Shown piece after piece: positions 1-13,570 of a stretch of 64,000 nt of DNA (positions are counted from its first letter, which is position 1; each line of letters begins with the position of its first letter). The position numbers and the translations under genes were made by a program. The notes beneath the pieces were generated by a model. That model was not told the origin of the DNA. It saw only the letters and a program-made list of their open reading frames with translations, and did not search any database. The DNA comes from Acridotheres tristis (lineage: Eukaryota > Chordata > Aves > Passeriformes > Sturnidae), in the NCBI GenBank assembly GCA_037013685.1, contig CM072919.1, positions 55,009,116 to 55,073,115 of the forward strand, read 5' to 3'.

Positions 1-1455
1 TGGGTACTGCACTGTTCTTAGCTGATGGCTTAAGGATAGGCTTTAGGAATGGATGCTACAAATTAGCAAACCATAGCAAAGAGGAGCTGATGAGCTATTT
101 GACAGACAGTGAGCAATTAGTAACCATTTTTTGAAAATCAGATCTCCTCTACTATTCTTTGGTATTAAGAGTAGGATGTCGGGGCTGCACTGACCTGAGA
201 TGATGTATTATTTGGCATTTTCAATACGTTTTTTCTCAATTATCATGAAAGTTGGGGTTTTTTCCAACCTTGCTAAAGGAAAGAGCAAAGGCTAATGGGG
301 GTATGTCTGACATCTGCTACATCTGAAGATGATGTACCCATTTGTTCAGTTTCTGAAATATTACCATTTCTTTTGATATTCTGATATCAGTATTTGGGTG
401 AATTTCCCTTTTGACAGCCAGGAACAATTATTTGGAAACAAAAGCAGTAACGAACTTTAAAGATTCTTGGGAGTCTGGCCAACATAACTGCATGCCTCTT
501 GCTTTGAAGCCCAGGTGGGTCAAGATGTGAGAAAGAGAGAAAATAAGAACTAGTTTAGTGGTGGTGTATCATTCAACAGTCAATGTGCTAGAGGGAAATA
601 TGGGACATCATGCTTCTTGTCTTTCTGTGCTTGTAGAGAGTCAGGAAGGGTTGCCTCATTCCTGACTCATCCTGGCCATTCCTTGTGTGACCCTTCTCTC
701 ACTAGTTCTAGCTCTCTGTGGGAAATAGGGTGTATGATTAATCCTCCCCCGGTTTGCGGGTTGCACACCTGGATGTCTTGCTGCAAAACCAAACTGTGTA
801 CAACTGCAGGAGCAAAGGAAATTAATTTTCACTTCATGCTTGAGAGTTGAAGAAGAGCTGATTTACTAAAGCAAGTAGTGACAAGGTTTTCAGTACCCAT
901 GACTGATCTCAAAGGTCTGGTCCTATTCGTCACAGAGCAATGCAGGCAACACTCCTAGCACAGAGCCACTGGGAGCCATGAATTCTGTAAAAGCAAGAGC
1001 CTGGGAAAGTGGTAATGAAGTTCTTGAGGCCATTGAAGGGCTAACAGACAGGAAATCTTCTACATGGATTTCCCAAGACTCTCCTATCTGCCTGATCACA
1101 CCGTAGCTCTTTAGCATGCCAGAACAGCATTTTTTGGGAAGCACAGAGATAAGGTACACTCAGGGAAACAATTAATTCAAAGTCCTGCAGCTGTGTCCTT
1201 TCATACAAACAGATGTATTTAACTAATAGAAAGGGAATACATATAAGCAAACAGACAAATATAAAATCAGAAAAAAACCGCAGCCAACAGTAAACCTTCT
1301 GTACTTCCATTAGCTGCAAGGGTTTTAACCTGCTATTTGCATAAGAAAGGTGATACTTCTGCCTATAAGCATTTTCCCTTCTGCTGATTCAGATCAGCAT
1401 TGTAGCGGTCCACTGGACCTGCTAACAGAGAAGGCATGAAGATTCAGGTGTATTG

Positions 1456-1535
1456 CTTTCTCTCTCTCTCTCTTTCCCTCTCTCATGATCTCTCCCTCTC
1501 TAGCTCTCTCCACTCCCCTCTCTTTCCCTCTCCAC
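1456..1535 (+). repeat. CT-rich microsatellite
   Basis: An impure (TC)n tract: a continuous TCTC run near 1,458-1,472 followed by CCCTCTC-type variants. The strand is almost pure pyrimidine. Interruptions suggest an old, decaying simple repeat. An open frame crosses it, but that reflects absence of stop codons in CT repeats rather than coding. Confidence 0.85.
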
Positions 1536-1808
1536 CTTTGTATTTGTTTGTCTGACCATATTTCACTGAGCAGATATGGGACCAGTCTTGATTTATGCTG
1601 GTGTCAACCTGTAACTCTATCTTTGACCTCCATGAGTTCATGCCTATCTACATCTCTGGAGAGTGACACATTTGTTCCAATAATTTGGCACTTCTCAAGC
1701 TACCTCCTGCCACTTCATGTGGGAGACATGAAAGAGCAGACTAGTGTCTCTGCTGTAGTGCTTTCCCTCCATAGGGTATCCCTTAATGAATTTATCTCAG
1801 GCTGCAGG

Positions 1809-1835
1809 AAAAAAAAAAAAAAAAGAAAAAAGAGA
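1809..1835 (+). repeat. A-rich simple repeat
   Basis: A run of 16 A residues (1,809-1,824) followed by a GAAAAAAGAGAA segment. I see no recognisable retrotransposon body upstream, so I call it simple sequence rather than a poly(A) tail. Confidence 0.7.
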
Positions 1836-4142
1836 ATTGTTTCTGTTTCAGCAGTTTTTAGTTTTGTTGCTTTTGAACACTCTCTGGAAACAAATACTTT
1901 TCTTCTTTATTTTCCTCTGGAGACTGTCAGGAGATCTGCTTTCAGGCGGTTTAATGAGAAACAAGCCCCTGTTGACAATGTTTAAGGAACGTGATTAATT
2001 GCTTGATTTGAGAGTTGCAGCTTGCCTCCATCTAATACCTAGAAGAGCAGAAGTAAGGGACAGGAGTTTGCCTTTTCAGCAGTGTATCTGCTCCTTAGTG
2101 AAAAATAAGCCCACGCATCCCCTCCTACACATGTCAAAGCTCTAAAATGTGACACTCCAAACAAGCAGTTACTGTTTGGGTCCCATCCCCACATCTTTCT
2201 CTTGCAGATTTGCCACTTGGACATTTCTGTGCCTTGAAGTCTTGGATCAGTGCCTGCATACTGAATGTCCAGGGGAGGGTGTGCTAGGTGCGTTGCAGCA
2301 ACCTTGCCACAGGGAAGCGAACAGCAGCTTAAAAAATCCTGTCTTCATGGAGAATAGATGAGTCCTTGGCTTTCCCAGCTCTGCTGAAAAGCAGCTGGGC
2401 AGGCTCAGATCAATGGCTGTAAATCTGCATGGGTTCAGGGATAAACTAAGTAAGTTCATGGACCAGGATCACAGATTGTGAGGTTGTGGTTCTACTTGGG
2501 GCTGAGACCACCTGGCTGTGGGATCATTTCAGTTTCCTAAAGCAGAGCCTGGCACATTCCTACAAACAAGTGCCATGGAAGGAAAGAAGGCTAGCACAAA
2601 CTTGCCCCTATCAGCAGGGCTCTTTAGAGACTAAAAAATCCTGGAAAATACCAACAGTGATTTGATGATCTTGGGACCTTCAGGGCATCATTTCTAGTAC
2701 TCTTGCTTTCCTGATACATTATATTCCTGGTACTCCTGAGATGGAGGAGACCCATAGAAATGATCCTTGATATTTCAGAGGCCTGTTTCCTCCAGGAATC
2801 AACTCTCCTCTGTCTAAAATATAAATATTTTCCACACACAGAAGCTGAGTCAAAAGTTCTGGGGTGTATCAGCAGCTTTTGAACATTTTCTGACTCATCT
2901 ACTTAGAACAGGATGCATGCCCTGCACCTCAGCATTTTCTTTCCACATGCATGAGCACTTTTAAAATTAATTTATCAGTTTTCCCCCTCTTGTGACAGCA
3001 TGGCAAAATGGCTTAGTGTTTGTATTTGATTGATGGCCTAGAAAATGAAGGGCCACTTATGATTCTTCTGGCCTAAAACAGATTGTCAGCAGAAATGCTG
3101 CCACTCATTTCCATGGGGACTAAGTCTTTGCCATTGCCTGAAAGAAAGTGATCAAGTTTTGAGCTGGGTCTTTGAGGTCCTGGTTTTGCAAGCTGGTTTC
3201 CAGCCCCCAAACCAGACCAGATATATACACATCTGAGGAAGTGACCTTCTCTGTGCTACTTTGGAGCTGGCTCTGAATCACAGCATTGCTTTCCAAACTC
3301 TCAAAGAACATGTATAGATTGAGAAAATGGTAATTCCTTCTTGAAAAATTTGAGAGAGACACAGTTAGGGGACTAAGTCTCTAATAGTTTTCTGTACAAT
3401 TTTAAATCATCATAAGGGACCAGGACATGAGTCCTTATCTCTAACATGACTCTCTCTAGTTTTCCTAGGGAGAGCCTGAAGTAATTTATTTATTTTCACC
3501 ACATGTATTATGCTTGAGGGAAAATAAAAAAGCAAGAAACAAGTCTGCAAATATTCACTGGTTTTCACATTTGATTACTGGATGCATAATATGGTTCTTA
3601 AAATGGCAATTGACCAATTTGGGTTGGGAAAATATGTCGGAAAAAGAGCTTCTAAAAGGGTAACATTTTCTCTCTTGCTACTGCTGGCACTTATTGACAT
3701 GGAAAAGCAAGAACTGTTATGAGGGAAAGGCAAAGGCTGACATCTGTCATGAAGTAAGCAGGGTGAAAAAACTCCAAACATTGGGTGTGCAGGAAAGGTG
3801 TGTCTAAACAGCCTGTTTCTCTCTGTTGTGCTGGATTAAGTCACCCTAGTGTCTATTGCATGTATTTTAAAATTAGAAATGATATTGCAAAAGTGCTGCT
3901 GGAGCTGGCAGGAATATTTTCAGAGCCAGGTGTAGTTTGCTCCATTCATGGGAATTCATTAGGACTTAGGCATGCAGTAATTCTTAGCTATTAATATGTG
4001 ATTCATTCTTTTGGTTGTATCATACAGAGTTATTTAGGCTTTTGGGAAGAGTAAGCTCTGGCTGTAAAACATGGAGAGGTTTGACATTCATTCTTTTCTT
4101 TCATCACATATGGACCACACAAAGCTTAGAAATCACATCCAT

Positions 4143-4170
4143 GAATATATATATAAATATATATATGTAT
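4143..4170. repeat. alternating AT microsatellite
   Basis: Two short (AT)n blocks separated by AAAT, continuing into TGTATTATT. A similar alternating purine-pyrimidine stretch, not listed separately, lies near 10,917-10,950. Confidence 0.75.
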
Positions 4171-4384
4171 TATTTCTGTATTAATTTTATCCCCTGTAAA
4201 TGCTATGGCACGCTTACAAAGCTTTGATTACTCATCCCACCCCAAGCTGAGAAACTGCTGATCCCTACAAAAAAAAAGGGAAGACTTTGAAGTCTTCCAA
4301 CATTGGCTTGTCATGGAGTGAATGAACTTGAAAGAGAAATGTAAGCCCTTACTTCTGATATAGTAGAGAACTGGCAAGTTCCTA

Positions 4385-4669
4385 CAGATTTTTACTCCCA
4401 GATGACATCATTTTCTCTCCAGCAACTTGCAGCTTGTCTAGCACTGCAAGGTGTATATAGCCATGCCACATAGTGCTCATCACCTCAGAAAGCGTCTTCA
4501 TATCTTCCTGTTCTGAGGCCAGGATATCAACAAACTGCAGAGCAGGTGGTGCATGAACCTGCAAGGGCAGATCTACAACCAGTAGGCATTGGCATATCTC
4601 CCATGTAGTGGAGACAGAAGTTGTGCTGATTGATACCCTTTGAGATTCTAGCCCAAGGTAATGGCATCT
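4385..4669 (-). other. unassigned protein-like open frame
   Basis: A 95-codon stop-free stretch on the minus strand, bounded by TGA upstream and TAG downstream. Its second half has a soluble-protein composition, for example residues reading FVDILASEQEDMKTLSEVM. A possible splice acceptor (pyrimidine-rich, ending CAG at 4,559-4,561) and a possible donor (GTAAAA, 4,389-4,394) would define a 164-bp exon at 4,395-4,558. I do not recognise the peptide. Several open frames of this length are expected by chance in 64 kb, so this is a candidate to test and not a gene call. It could also be a fragment of a processed pseudogene. Confidence 0.2.
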
Positions 4670-5250
4670 TCATTTCTGACTTCAATAGGAGCGGGCACTG
4701 GTGTTGGGAGTGAGGCTTCCTTCCACTAGAGAAAAACACAGCTGGAACACAAAGTTGAAGGAAGAGTAGCACCAAAAAATACCTCAACAGCAGTGGTTAG
4801 ATTGAAACACTGTGCACACCTTTAATGTTCCTAAGAGCCAAGTGTCTGATGTGTAAGAGCATTTTTTGTCTGATGCCAAGAAAACAGATGTGAGAGTTAT
4901 TTCCTAATAGCCAAAGGCTTTGTCACATGACTAATTCAGCATCTTCCAAAACTGGGTGCCTGCCTAGGCATGTGATAGAAAAATGGGAGGAAATTGTCTG
5001 GCTGTGTGGATTCCTTGTGGTAAGGAAAATTTAGCTCAGTGAAGCCCATGACTAACAAACACAAAGTACTCAATTTTTCAAATTATAGAATCACAACACC
5101 CTGAAACCTGTTGATCTGCTTTCGCAAAGCTTGGAATGTTTGGGTGAAAGCAGAGCATTATAGGACTCAGAAAAGAGAATTTCATGGTGGCAAATAGGTG
5201 TGTGCCTTAAATGTTCTGTTTTGGAATAAAGCCACAGCAAAATCCATTTG

Positions 5251-5255
5251 AGAAA
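5251..5255. repeat. target-site duplication AGAAA (left)
   Basis: A five-base direct repeat immediately before the TGTCC terminus, matching 6,055-6,059 exactly. This supports the LTR boundaries. Confidence 0.7.
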
Positions 5256-6054
5256 TGTCCTGGTTTGAAAAAAAAAAACAGGTGTGCTAGGGAAAGCAGG
5301 GCCTTCCCTTGAAATAGGGAAAGTAAATCTCTCCCTCTGAATTAGAATAATTTTGAAATTAAGAGGCTCTCAGGCAAAGATATGGGGACAGGAATAACAG
5401 TCCATTATTAGTGTATATACATATAACAGGCAAACAAAACAACAAGAGCTATGAAATTACCAGCAAACAGAACAGGAGCCCAGTTACAGTTCTTTTGGCT
5501 GTGGACACCTTTCCCCCGTGGGGCAGCTGCCATCCCAGCTGGCAGTCAGTGCCAGCCGGCTCCCGGTGGGCAGGGACAGATGCGGCGATCCCGCCTGGCT
5601 GCAGGAGTGCTGGGGGTGATGGCAGCTGTGTCCGGGTGGGAAGGGTGGAGGAGAGGCTGTGCTCAGGATCCTTGGAGCAGTGTCGGTCCCGGAGCTCCAA
5701 CAGGACGCTCGGAGATGGCAGGAGATGGCCGGAGCAGGAGAGCATCCGAGCAGGGCTGCGGGGTCCAGAGCCAGAAGAGGCAGCTCCCGGCGTTGGGATG
5801 GCGGGGCGAGGTTTTCCAGCCGCCTTCTCCTCCCAGAGCCAAAAACCAGCGAGTGCCAGCAACTGCCCCCCACCCTCCTTTACCTCCCCCCTTCCCCCAC
5901 CCTCCCTGCGAGAGAAAATGAAAAAATAAAAAGGGAGGCTCTCCCTCCCCCTGTCACTAGCCATCAGTGCTAGGGCCTAGCCGTCAGTGCTTCTTAGCAT
6001 GCCAATGGGGAAAAAACTCACAGAGAGGAAAAGAAAGAAAACCAACCCCCAACA
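5256..6054. mobile_element. solo LTR, GC-rich, ERV family unassigned
   Basis: A 799-bp element starting TGTCCTGG and ending CCCCAACA, so it has the TGT...ACA ends expected of a retroviral LTR. It is flanked by a perfect 5-bp direct repeat, AGAAA, at 5,251-5,255 and 6,055-6,059. The middle (about 5,500-5,900) is far more GC- and CpG-rich than the surrounding DNA, as is common for a U3/R promoter region. No gag, pol or env lies on either side, so this is a solo LTR left by recombination between two LTRs. A 5-bp duplication fits ERV1 or ERVL classes. Orientation is uncertain. An AATAAA (5,925-5,930) after the GC block favours plus, while the end motif CAAACCAGGACA, read on the minus strand, resembles other avian LTR 3' ends. 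Overlapping open frames in several frames here come from GC richness and are not genes. Confidence 0.72.
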
Positions 6055-6059
6055 AGAAA
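6055..6059. repeat. target-site duplication AGAAA (right)
   Basis: Exact copy of 5,251-5,255, immediately after the ...CAACA terminus of the LTR. Confidence 0.7.
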
Positions 6060-9000
6060 GTATCTTCTGTAATTGTAACTGTTTTAAGAAGTAATGTTAA
6101 AAAACAGCCACTCTCTGCAGCTTATTCTCTGTTTTGTAATTGCCGTGAAACTCATGTGAAAGAATTTAATGGTACCACCTTCTGACATGGAGCTGTGGTA
6201 GTAGGTCACTCTCAGAACAAACTACTTCACAGAACATTGAACTAAAGTTTTTCATTTTAAGAAAGGATCTTAACATAAATGATGGAACTAGAATATCCTC
6301 CTCTGATTACCTTGCAATCTGTAATTCTCTAATTACCCACTGAGGTACATCCTGCTGCTTCATCAACTCTCTGCAGCACTCTACACAGCTCTGCTGTTGG
6401 CTGCCTTCTTGTTTCTCTGCACCTCTTATCTCTGAGCATGCCTGGCCAGGAACAGAAATTTAGCTCTGTCAGCTCTGCTATGTTTCTTGAAGCTATGTCT
6501 GTGCTGCAGAATCTTTCAGTCCAAGCTAAAATTTTGACTAGGGCTCTTTAAAACTGTGTGTGATGCTGATCCACAGTGTACTCATCTTTCTCTGCAGCCA
6601 GCACTTATTTCAATGTCTTTTGTCTTGTTTTTATATTTGGATTGCCAGGCTTTTGTCATAAAGGTTGTGTGTGCTAGCTGTGTCCACCACATGCCTCTTG
6701 TCTGAGGACTGCAACTTACAAGTGCTACAGTAGTCACAATAGATGACAAATAACCATAGATTAATATTAAGTTTTCAGCTGAAGTATGTGTACTTAATCT
6801 GTGAGTCAAACTCATAGTGAGAAAGTTTGCTGATCTACATTCAGGTAAAATGCAAGGTTCTTTTCACTGAAACTTATTCCCAAAAAGGCTAGCCTATGGA
6901 GAGGCCTATATTATGCCCACAAGGCATATGGTTAAAAATATCTTACCTTAATGCAAGGAAAAGTTAAAAGCTTTCCCTTTACTTCTTTCTATACTGCTTT
7001 TTAATTTTTATTCTTGCTTTTCCATGTCTTTTTATTGTCAGTCAATAAAAATTAGATATATATTCAAAAATCAAGAATTCATCTGATATGATCTGAAAAA
7101 TCACACCTTTAAGATATTCCTAGATTCATAAAAAAAATCCATTAAAATAGCTGGTAAAAACATTGCCAAAAAAAGTGGCATCAACTATTTTTCAATAGAT
7201 TACAAATTCAAGTCCCTATAATAACATCTTTTGGTTAACTAGCTTTAGAACTGCCTGTGGTATAGAACTCTGGTATAATTTTCTTTACTTATTTACCTTT
7301 TATTTATATCAGATATGTTGTGTAAGTCCCATACCGGAGGCAAATGAAAAGGACAGGCTGAGAAACCCCACCCCTGTCTTGAATCTATGATCTTTTATGA
7401 AAAAATGAAGTTAATATGCCAACACCGCTGTGGGCATTTGAGAAACGCCTTTTGTAAGGCTGGTGGATCCTGACAGGTGATTTTTACACCTAGAATTGCT
7501 GCATTTTGCACTTACTGAACAACCAGCACAGACACACAAGCTGGACTGGGTCTTCACCTGGGCAAAGGTGGTGGTGTGAACTGTCACCTACAGGAGAGGA
7601 AGGGCTTGGGGATGGTGTTTTACAAAAACTAGGGCGAAGTGGCCTTTCAGTTGTCTAAAGGAATGGAGAAAATAAAAAAAATCAACTTCAAAACAAAGAG
7701 AGACAACTAAAAATATCAGTGTGAGGAGCATGGAGGAAGCTAAGGACATAGGGGAAGCCAGGGTCATAGGCAGATATGGGCTTGGTGATCATACAGCTCA
7801 GCTTTGGCTATCCTTCTAAGCTGGAGAAAACAGATCCTTGTGGAGTCCCAGGGATCTTGGAGGAGAGGGTAGCTGGTTTGGGGGATTTTTCACTTAAGGG
7901 ATATACTGGTTTTTGTACTGGTATGTCTAGTGTTTTATTTTATGAGGAAATGTAACAGTATATTTACACAGTCTTTGGAAAAACTATTTATATCTGCATG
8001 TCTGCTTCCCTTCTCCCTGTTCAAGGCCACACAAAGGTATTTTTTAGGACAGAAGATTCAGCCTGTTGTGAGAGGATGAGCTTATGCTCTTGAGAAATAT
8101 GCATCTGAGAGAATAGTATTGGGCAGAGGTTGTGTACCAGAGGCTTCTGGGTTAAAAGGAAGGTGCCTAGACATGGCTGGACTCAGATGCTATCAGACAC
8201 CCTGAGAAACAGGGATTGATCTCCTATTACCTAGGTGAGGAGCAGTAAGGACATTTGGACAGATGCCATCACAGGTGAATCATTACTTGCAAAGCTGAGT
8301 TATTACTGGTCTCATTTATAAAAGTGGCTACTTCAGGAGCATGTACAACTCCCCACTTAAATTTCCCTACTTGAATAGACAAATTGGCACTTGAAAGAAA
8401 TTGTAGCTGCTTATATTTTTCCCTGCCACGCCACTGTGTGCCCAATGTTAGATTAATACAAGAGTCTAGTAGTCACTAGTGAAGAAACAGACTGTGCTGC
8501 TGGAACTGCAGCAGCTGTCCTCAGTTAGTAATTTTTTGCAAGAGAGGAGACCAAAAAGCAAAACTCATCAAAAGAGAGAAGTGAATGCAGTGCTAACATC
8601 CTCCATGACTCCCTTCTGGGCTTCCTAGTCTAGGTGCCATGTCCTTAGAGCAGCCACTTCAGTGTGGGTCCTTAAGATGGTCTTGTGTATTCCCCCACCA
8701 TACCATTCTCAGAGCCCTGACAGGGAGATAACTCTTCTGAAAAATAGCCAGACAGGTTGGTTGGTTTAGTTCCTATTCTTTTAAGCCCCTTTTAACATAT
8801 GGTGTTAGAACAGTACGAACATATGGGTGATAGAACAGTAACTCACATTTGTTGTAACCCTGATGGTTTAAAGGCATGAGCAAGGCTTAGGAGAGACAAT
8901 GCAGTGAGCCTGTCTGTAGAAGACTTTGAAGTGAATAATAATTTTGATTAGACACATAGTTCACGTCCCACCAGTTTTAATGCTGAAAAATAAGAGATCC

Positions 9001-12000
9001 ATTAAGAAGCCTGTTAGTGTAACCAGTGGCATTTGTTGTATCTTGGTCCAAAGACATGTCACCCTATTTAGAGAAAATGCCTTTTATTTTGGATGAAAAC
9101 TTTGAGGTTTCTTTTAAAAATACTGAGGTGCCTTTGTTTAGGTCGGAGATTTTTTTATGCATTGTGTCTCATCATTTCTGCTCTCATGCATCATTTTTCA
9201 AATCTTCCCTCATCAAATTACCACAGCTTTAGGGGTCCTGGAGAAATGAGTGTAATCACTCACTGTAATTAAATGTTTCATATTTCATTAGACACTTCAT
9301 ACAATAAGCTGCATGGAGATCTCATACAAAACCTGCCATATCTTTATGTGTTTCTCACACATCTGATTGAATCAGAAAGTGCAAAGATTTATTTCCCTCA
9401 CATCTTCTGTGTTGCAGAGATGATGTATTGTATTGTGTCAGGGAGGCTTTGTCATACGAATTGCCAGCTGTCAAAAATGGCCTCACTTGCATCAGAACTT
9501 GAGGCAAAGGGAGACAACATGAAATCATGTTGTAAAGACAATAGCCTGCTCTTCTTAAGATGGAGAGTTAAGAAAGGACTGAGTAGGGGCCCACAAAAGC
9601 ACAGAGCTTTGTTGTGCATCTCGGTACAACTAGCGGTCCTCAGTTTAAATGTTAAACATCTCTAAAAGGGAGCATTCTTCCTTCATCCAGGACTTGGTCA
9701 GCCAGGCTAAACAATTAAAATTGTCCATGTAAATCTCAGAAAACTGTCAAGAAATTAGGAGTTTGGCATTAAATTATATTGCTGGGACGATTTTGTGGTC
9801 TCAGCTCTTAAAGCTGAAGTGTCGTTAGTCAATTTATGGGGTACTGTTGAAGGAAATTTTCATGGTTGCAACATAAATTGCTGAGGAGCCTGAAAGAACT
9901 ATTTCAGAAATAAACTAAGAGCCCACAGCCATCAACTTATAAAAAAAAAGAGGAAATGATGCTGGCTATAAATGTCTCATCTCCTGAAGGACCTGCCCAG
10001 GAGTTCCTGGGAAATGATGCTGTTGCTCCAGAGGGAATGAGGCCCTTCCCCACATTTATTTATCACTTCAGATGTTTTCTTTGTTTCTCAGATCTAGTTT
10101 TCTTTATCTCCTGGGTATAAAATAAAAAAGGAGAAACAAAGTGAGAGCTACGTGAAATGTATTACTTGAAACCATGGTCTCCAGAGAGAGAGGAAACCAT
10201 GCAAGCGGCCCTGTCAAAGAGAAGGAAAAAAAAGAAAATTTAATAAGTTGCAACAGAGCAGGAAGTTCAATGACATCAACAACAAGAGAAAAAAAGGAAG
10301 AAATAAAAAAAGAACTGAATTGTAAAATTCCGAATAAAGGCAAAGAAACAACATGAAATACTTATTCCAGAACAGAAGGAGAAAAAATAATGGAAAGAAC
10401 AACAATAAAGGAGGTATGTTACAAATTACCTTAAACATAATGTTGAACCTATACCACCACACTAGTTTGCTTAGGACCTTTATTTTGTGACATCAGCACC
10501 TTAAGCTCCGGATATTGCCTTGGAAACCTGAGCTAGGGTTGTGTATTCTGGCAACTGCGTCCACATCATTGCTCCTGAAATCCTGAAGTCCAGACTGTGG
10601 AGTGAGAGGCTAGTATCCTCCTCTTTGTGCATTGCCAAAGTTCTCAGCCCTTTGCAGCAGAGGAAACAATCATCATTTAATTACAGCTCGCTGCTGGAGT
10701 CACAGGTTGCCATTATTGTTAGCAAGCTGCTTTCCCATGATATTAAAAAGTGTAGTCTTGAGGACAAGGCTGAACTGGGAAGCAGGGATCCTGCCTGCTC
10801 TACCCAGGCACACCCCTGGCCTGTTAAGGGATTATGGGTATATTTTGCCAGCTTCTTAGCAGGATACATGTTGTGATTGTGCTATACGTAAAATACAAGG
10901 ACATACATAAATATGTTAATGTGGATGCATATATACACATATATGAATACATGAAGTGTTAAATTTTTTGCCTTCTTGATGCTTAATACAGGTTGCTTGT
11001 ATGAATGGAAAACCAAATTGCATCATCCAATGTAGTTTTTGACTTAGTAGCTGTCTTTAAACCAGTAATACTCAGGAGACACCACACAGGTATAGGATGT
11101 TTCTTGCATACTGTGAATCTCAGCAGCCATCAGATCATGCTCTCCTGCATGAAGTTCTGATCCATTCTGCTGGCTGGAGGAAATGTCACACCTGAGCACT
11201 GATGCCCATCCATGCCTCCACACCTGGGCAAAGCAGGGAGCAGAGATCAATTACTTCCATCACTCACTTCTTCACAGGTTTTTCACTCAGAGGAAGCAAT
11301 TGAAAATGTCTTTCCTATGTAAGAAATCTCATTTCCAGTGTCAGCTCCATAATCAGACAGCAGAAAAAATGATTGGTCATTTCAAGCTTGGTATACACCT
11401 GCCAATGTCACTGCCAGTAAATCTGCTGTAGGCAAAGACAGGGGCTGGTGTTGGGAAAATTACTGGCTCAGCAGGTACTGATAAAATGCTAATTTTAACA
11501 GATGATTTTTTTTTTTTAAGCATTTGAAAAATATTGTGGTCAGATGTCTTGTGGTGAGAGGGTTTTAATAAAACCTACCACTTTACAGCTTTTCCTTATT
11601 ATTAGCTGACCAAGCTGAGACGCAGTTTGTAACATGTTTGTTTCTGTACAATAAGCACCTAAACACTTATGCAGTGCTTTGGAAACCTGAGTTGTCTTAT
11701 AGAACAACCCTGTACAAAGCTTTCCAGAAGAATACAGGGCCAGCAATAGTGAGACTGTACAAATAATATGATAAATTGAAGGGTACCTTTTTTCCTCCAA
11801 GTTTATATCACAACACATGTACAGACAAGCAACCATGCTAAAGCACATTTTAAGATTTTTCTATCAATTAACTCAAATGTACAAAATGCCAGAATGAAGA
11901 TTGCCTATGTTCTCTTATTTTTGTTGCTCTTTTACATTATGCAGCATGCACAATTTTGAGAAAATTCTATGTTAATTTTCCCATATGCCTATGCCTCATT

Positions 12001-13439
12001 AAGTACACAGGGTAGATGAGTCCCTGTAGTGACCAATTATTCAGTGTTTTATTCCAGCCTTGCTATTTAATATGAGGTTTTACACCTTATTTATTACTCA
12101 TCCCTATAAATTCTGCTGCAAGAATGAAGTTATTAACCTCTTTATAGGCTTTTCTGTGGTATGTACTATTATGAAGCCTGAATGTTTTGCAAACAAAAAT
12201 GAATATAGCTCTGTAGGATAATAGTGAGAGTAATCTCCATCCTAGGGTGGGCAGGTTGAAGCACAGAATTAGTAGAATCAGAGCTATGCCCTAAGTTTAG
12301 AGACTTCGTTTGGAGTATATGGGCTACTAGACTACTTCAGACTTTCTATGTTGTAATTGGAACAACCTGTGTTTCACCCTTGAGGGTGAAATATGCAAAT
12401 TAGACACTGAAAAAAATTATTACCGTGTACTTTAGGTTTGTACTATGCTGTAGTTGCTGCCCAGATGGACAAAACAGTGCTCCTTAGAGTCCATTGCTTT
12501 TTGCATTAGGTCCCCTTACACAAAAGATGAATTATTAATTTTTTGTAGCCAATAGAGGATGAACAATGAACAATTCCAGCTTAGAGCTTAGATTGTGAGC
12601 CACTCATCCCACTTTTACCCCACACCAAAATTCCAGTCTCTCTCTCTTTGAGGTCCTCATGCTGGCTGTCTTTTATCAGTCTACCAATATTGTTGCAGCC
12701 TACAAATGCAGCCAAGAAATGTAGCTTCTTACCTAGGCAAGAAAACCACTGTTAAAAGGCAGTATTGGTGTGAGAACAAATACCACTTCCCCACTAAGAT
12801 ATTTCGGCTACAATTTAAAGAAAGATGCTTAAGTATCAGAAAAATATGCAGTATCCTTTTATCCATAGAATGGGCAAAGAAAGGCTCTTTTAAGATGCAG
12901 GTGAGTGAGATTCCAGATGAGCAAGTTTGTGTGTGATGTCTCCAAGATCTAGGGTGCCTTTTTATTCCTGTGGGCACTAGGCCTTTGCTACTGCCTCAGC
13001 CAAAACAGATTCCTTGGTCTCATCAGGTCTGTTCCATCCCAAGCAAGGTGAGGGAAGTTGTTAAGCCCATGGTCATGGTGGAGAAAAAGAGAGCTTTGTT
13101 CCCTCACTGGATTTTGTCAGTCAGCCACTGAAAATGGGTGGACATGAGACACAGGAGCTCTGCAAGCGTGAGCACACCATGATGTGTGCAGGACAGTTTT
13201 TGCTTAAGTAGTCTTCAGAATTTCACAATAAATAAATAACATTAAGGCCTCCATTTGGTAGGGGTGATTTTTGTCAACTTACAAACTGGACAAATTTGGG
13301 AACAATTTCCCAAGAATGTGTAGAAAGAAACCAATCTTATTCAACTTGTCAAATCTTACCTAAAGGTTACAAGACCTTGGCTGCTCAGAGCAAAGGGCTC
13401 AGAAAGACTTTTTTAAAAAATGCAAAGTAACATATCTTC
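6060..13439. other. unique non-coding DNA
   Basis: About 7.4 kb of AT-rich sequence with no recognisable gene or repeat family. The longest open frame (9,273-9,665, plus, 130 codons) has no motif I recognise and no coding-like neighbours. Lysine-rich and phenylalanine-rich frames at 10.1-10.5 kb are opposite-strand readings of a purine-rich patch. Confidence 0.6.
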
Positions 13440-13444
13440 CCTAG
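13440..13444. repeat. target-site duplication CCTAG (left)
   Basis: Five-base direct repeat abutting the LTR; identical to 14,033-14,037. Confidence 0.85.
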
Positions 13445-13570
13445 TGTCATGGTCTTACCCCAGTCAGCAACCAAGCCCCACACTGCCCCTCTCTCACTCC
13501 CCCACCGGTGGGACTGGTTAGAGAATTGAAAGGGTAAAAGTTGGGAAACTCATGGGTTGAGAAGAGACAA

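Larger units (their letters stand above)
1..5250. other. unique non-coding DNA
   Basis: AT-rich sequence with no recognisable gene or transposon. Open frames on both strands are short (mostly under 95 codons) and show no family motif. It contains the CT-rich microsatellite near 1.5 kb, a short A-run near 1.8 kb and an alternating AT stretch near 4.15 kb, each listed separately. The frame at 4,385-4,669 on the minus strand is the only stretch that looks protein-like and is also listed. Confidence 0.6.

Noticed and set aside
5080..5110. ATTATAGAATCACAACACC, resembling the CR1 terminal octamer repeat
   Set aside because: The following sequence does not continue into the conserved CR1 3' region, so the match is too short to support.
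5411..5973. Overlapping frames of 104-172 codons on both strands
   Set aside because: All lie inside the GC-rich LTR core at 5,256-6,054. Several phases are open at once, which points to base composition rather than selection for coding.
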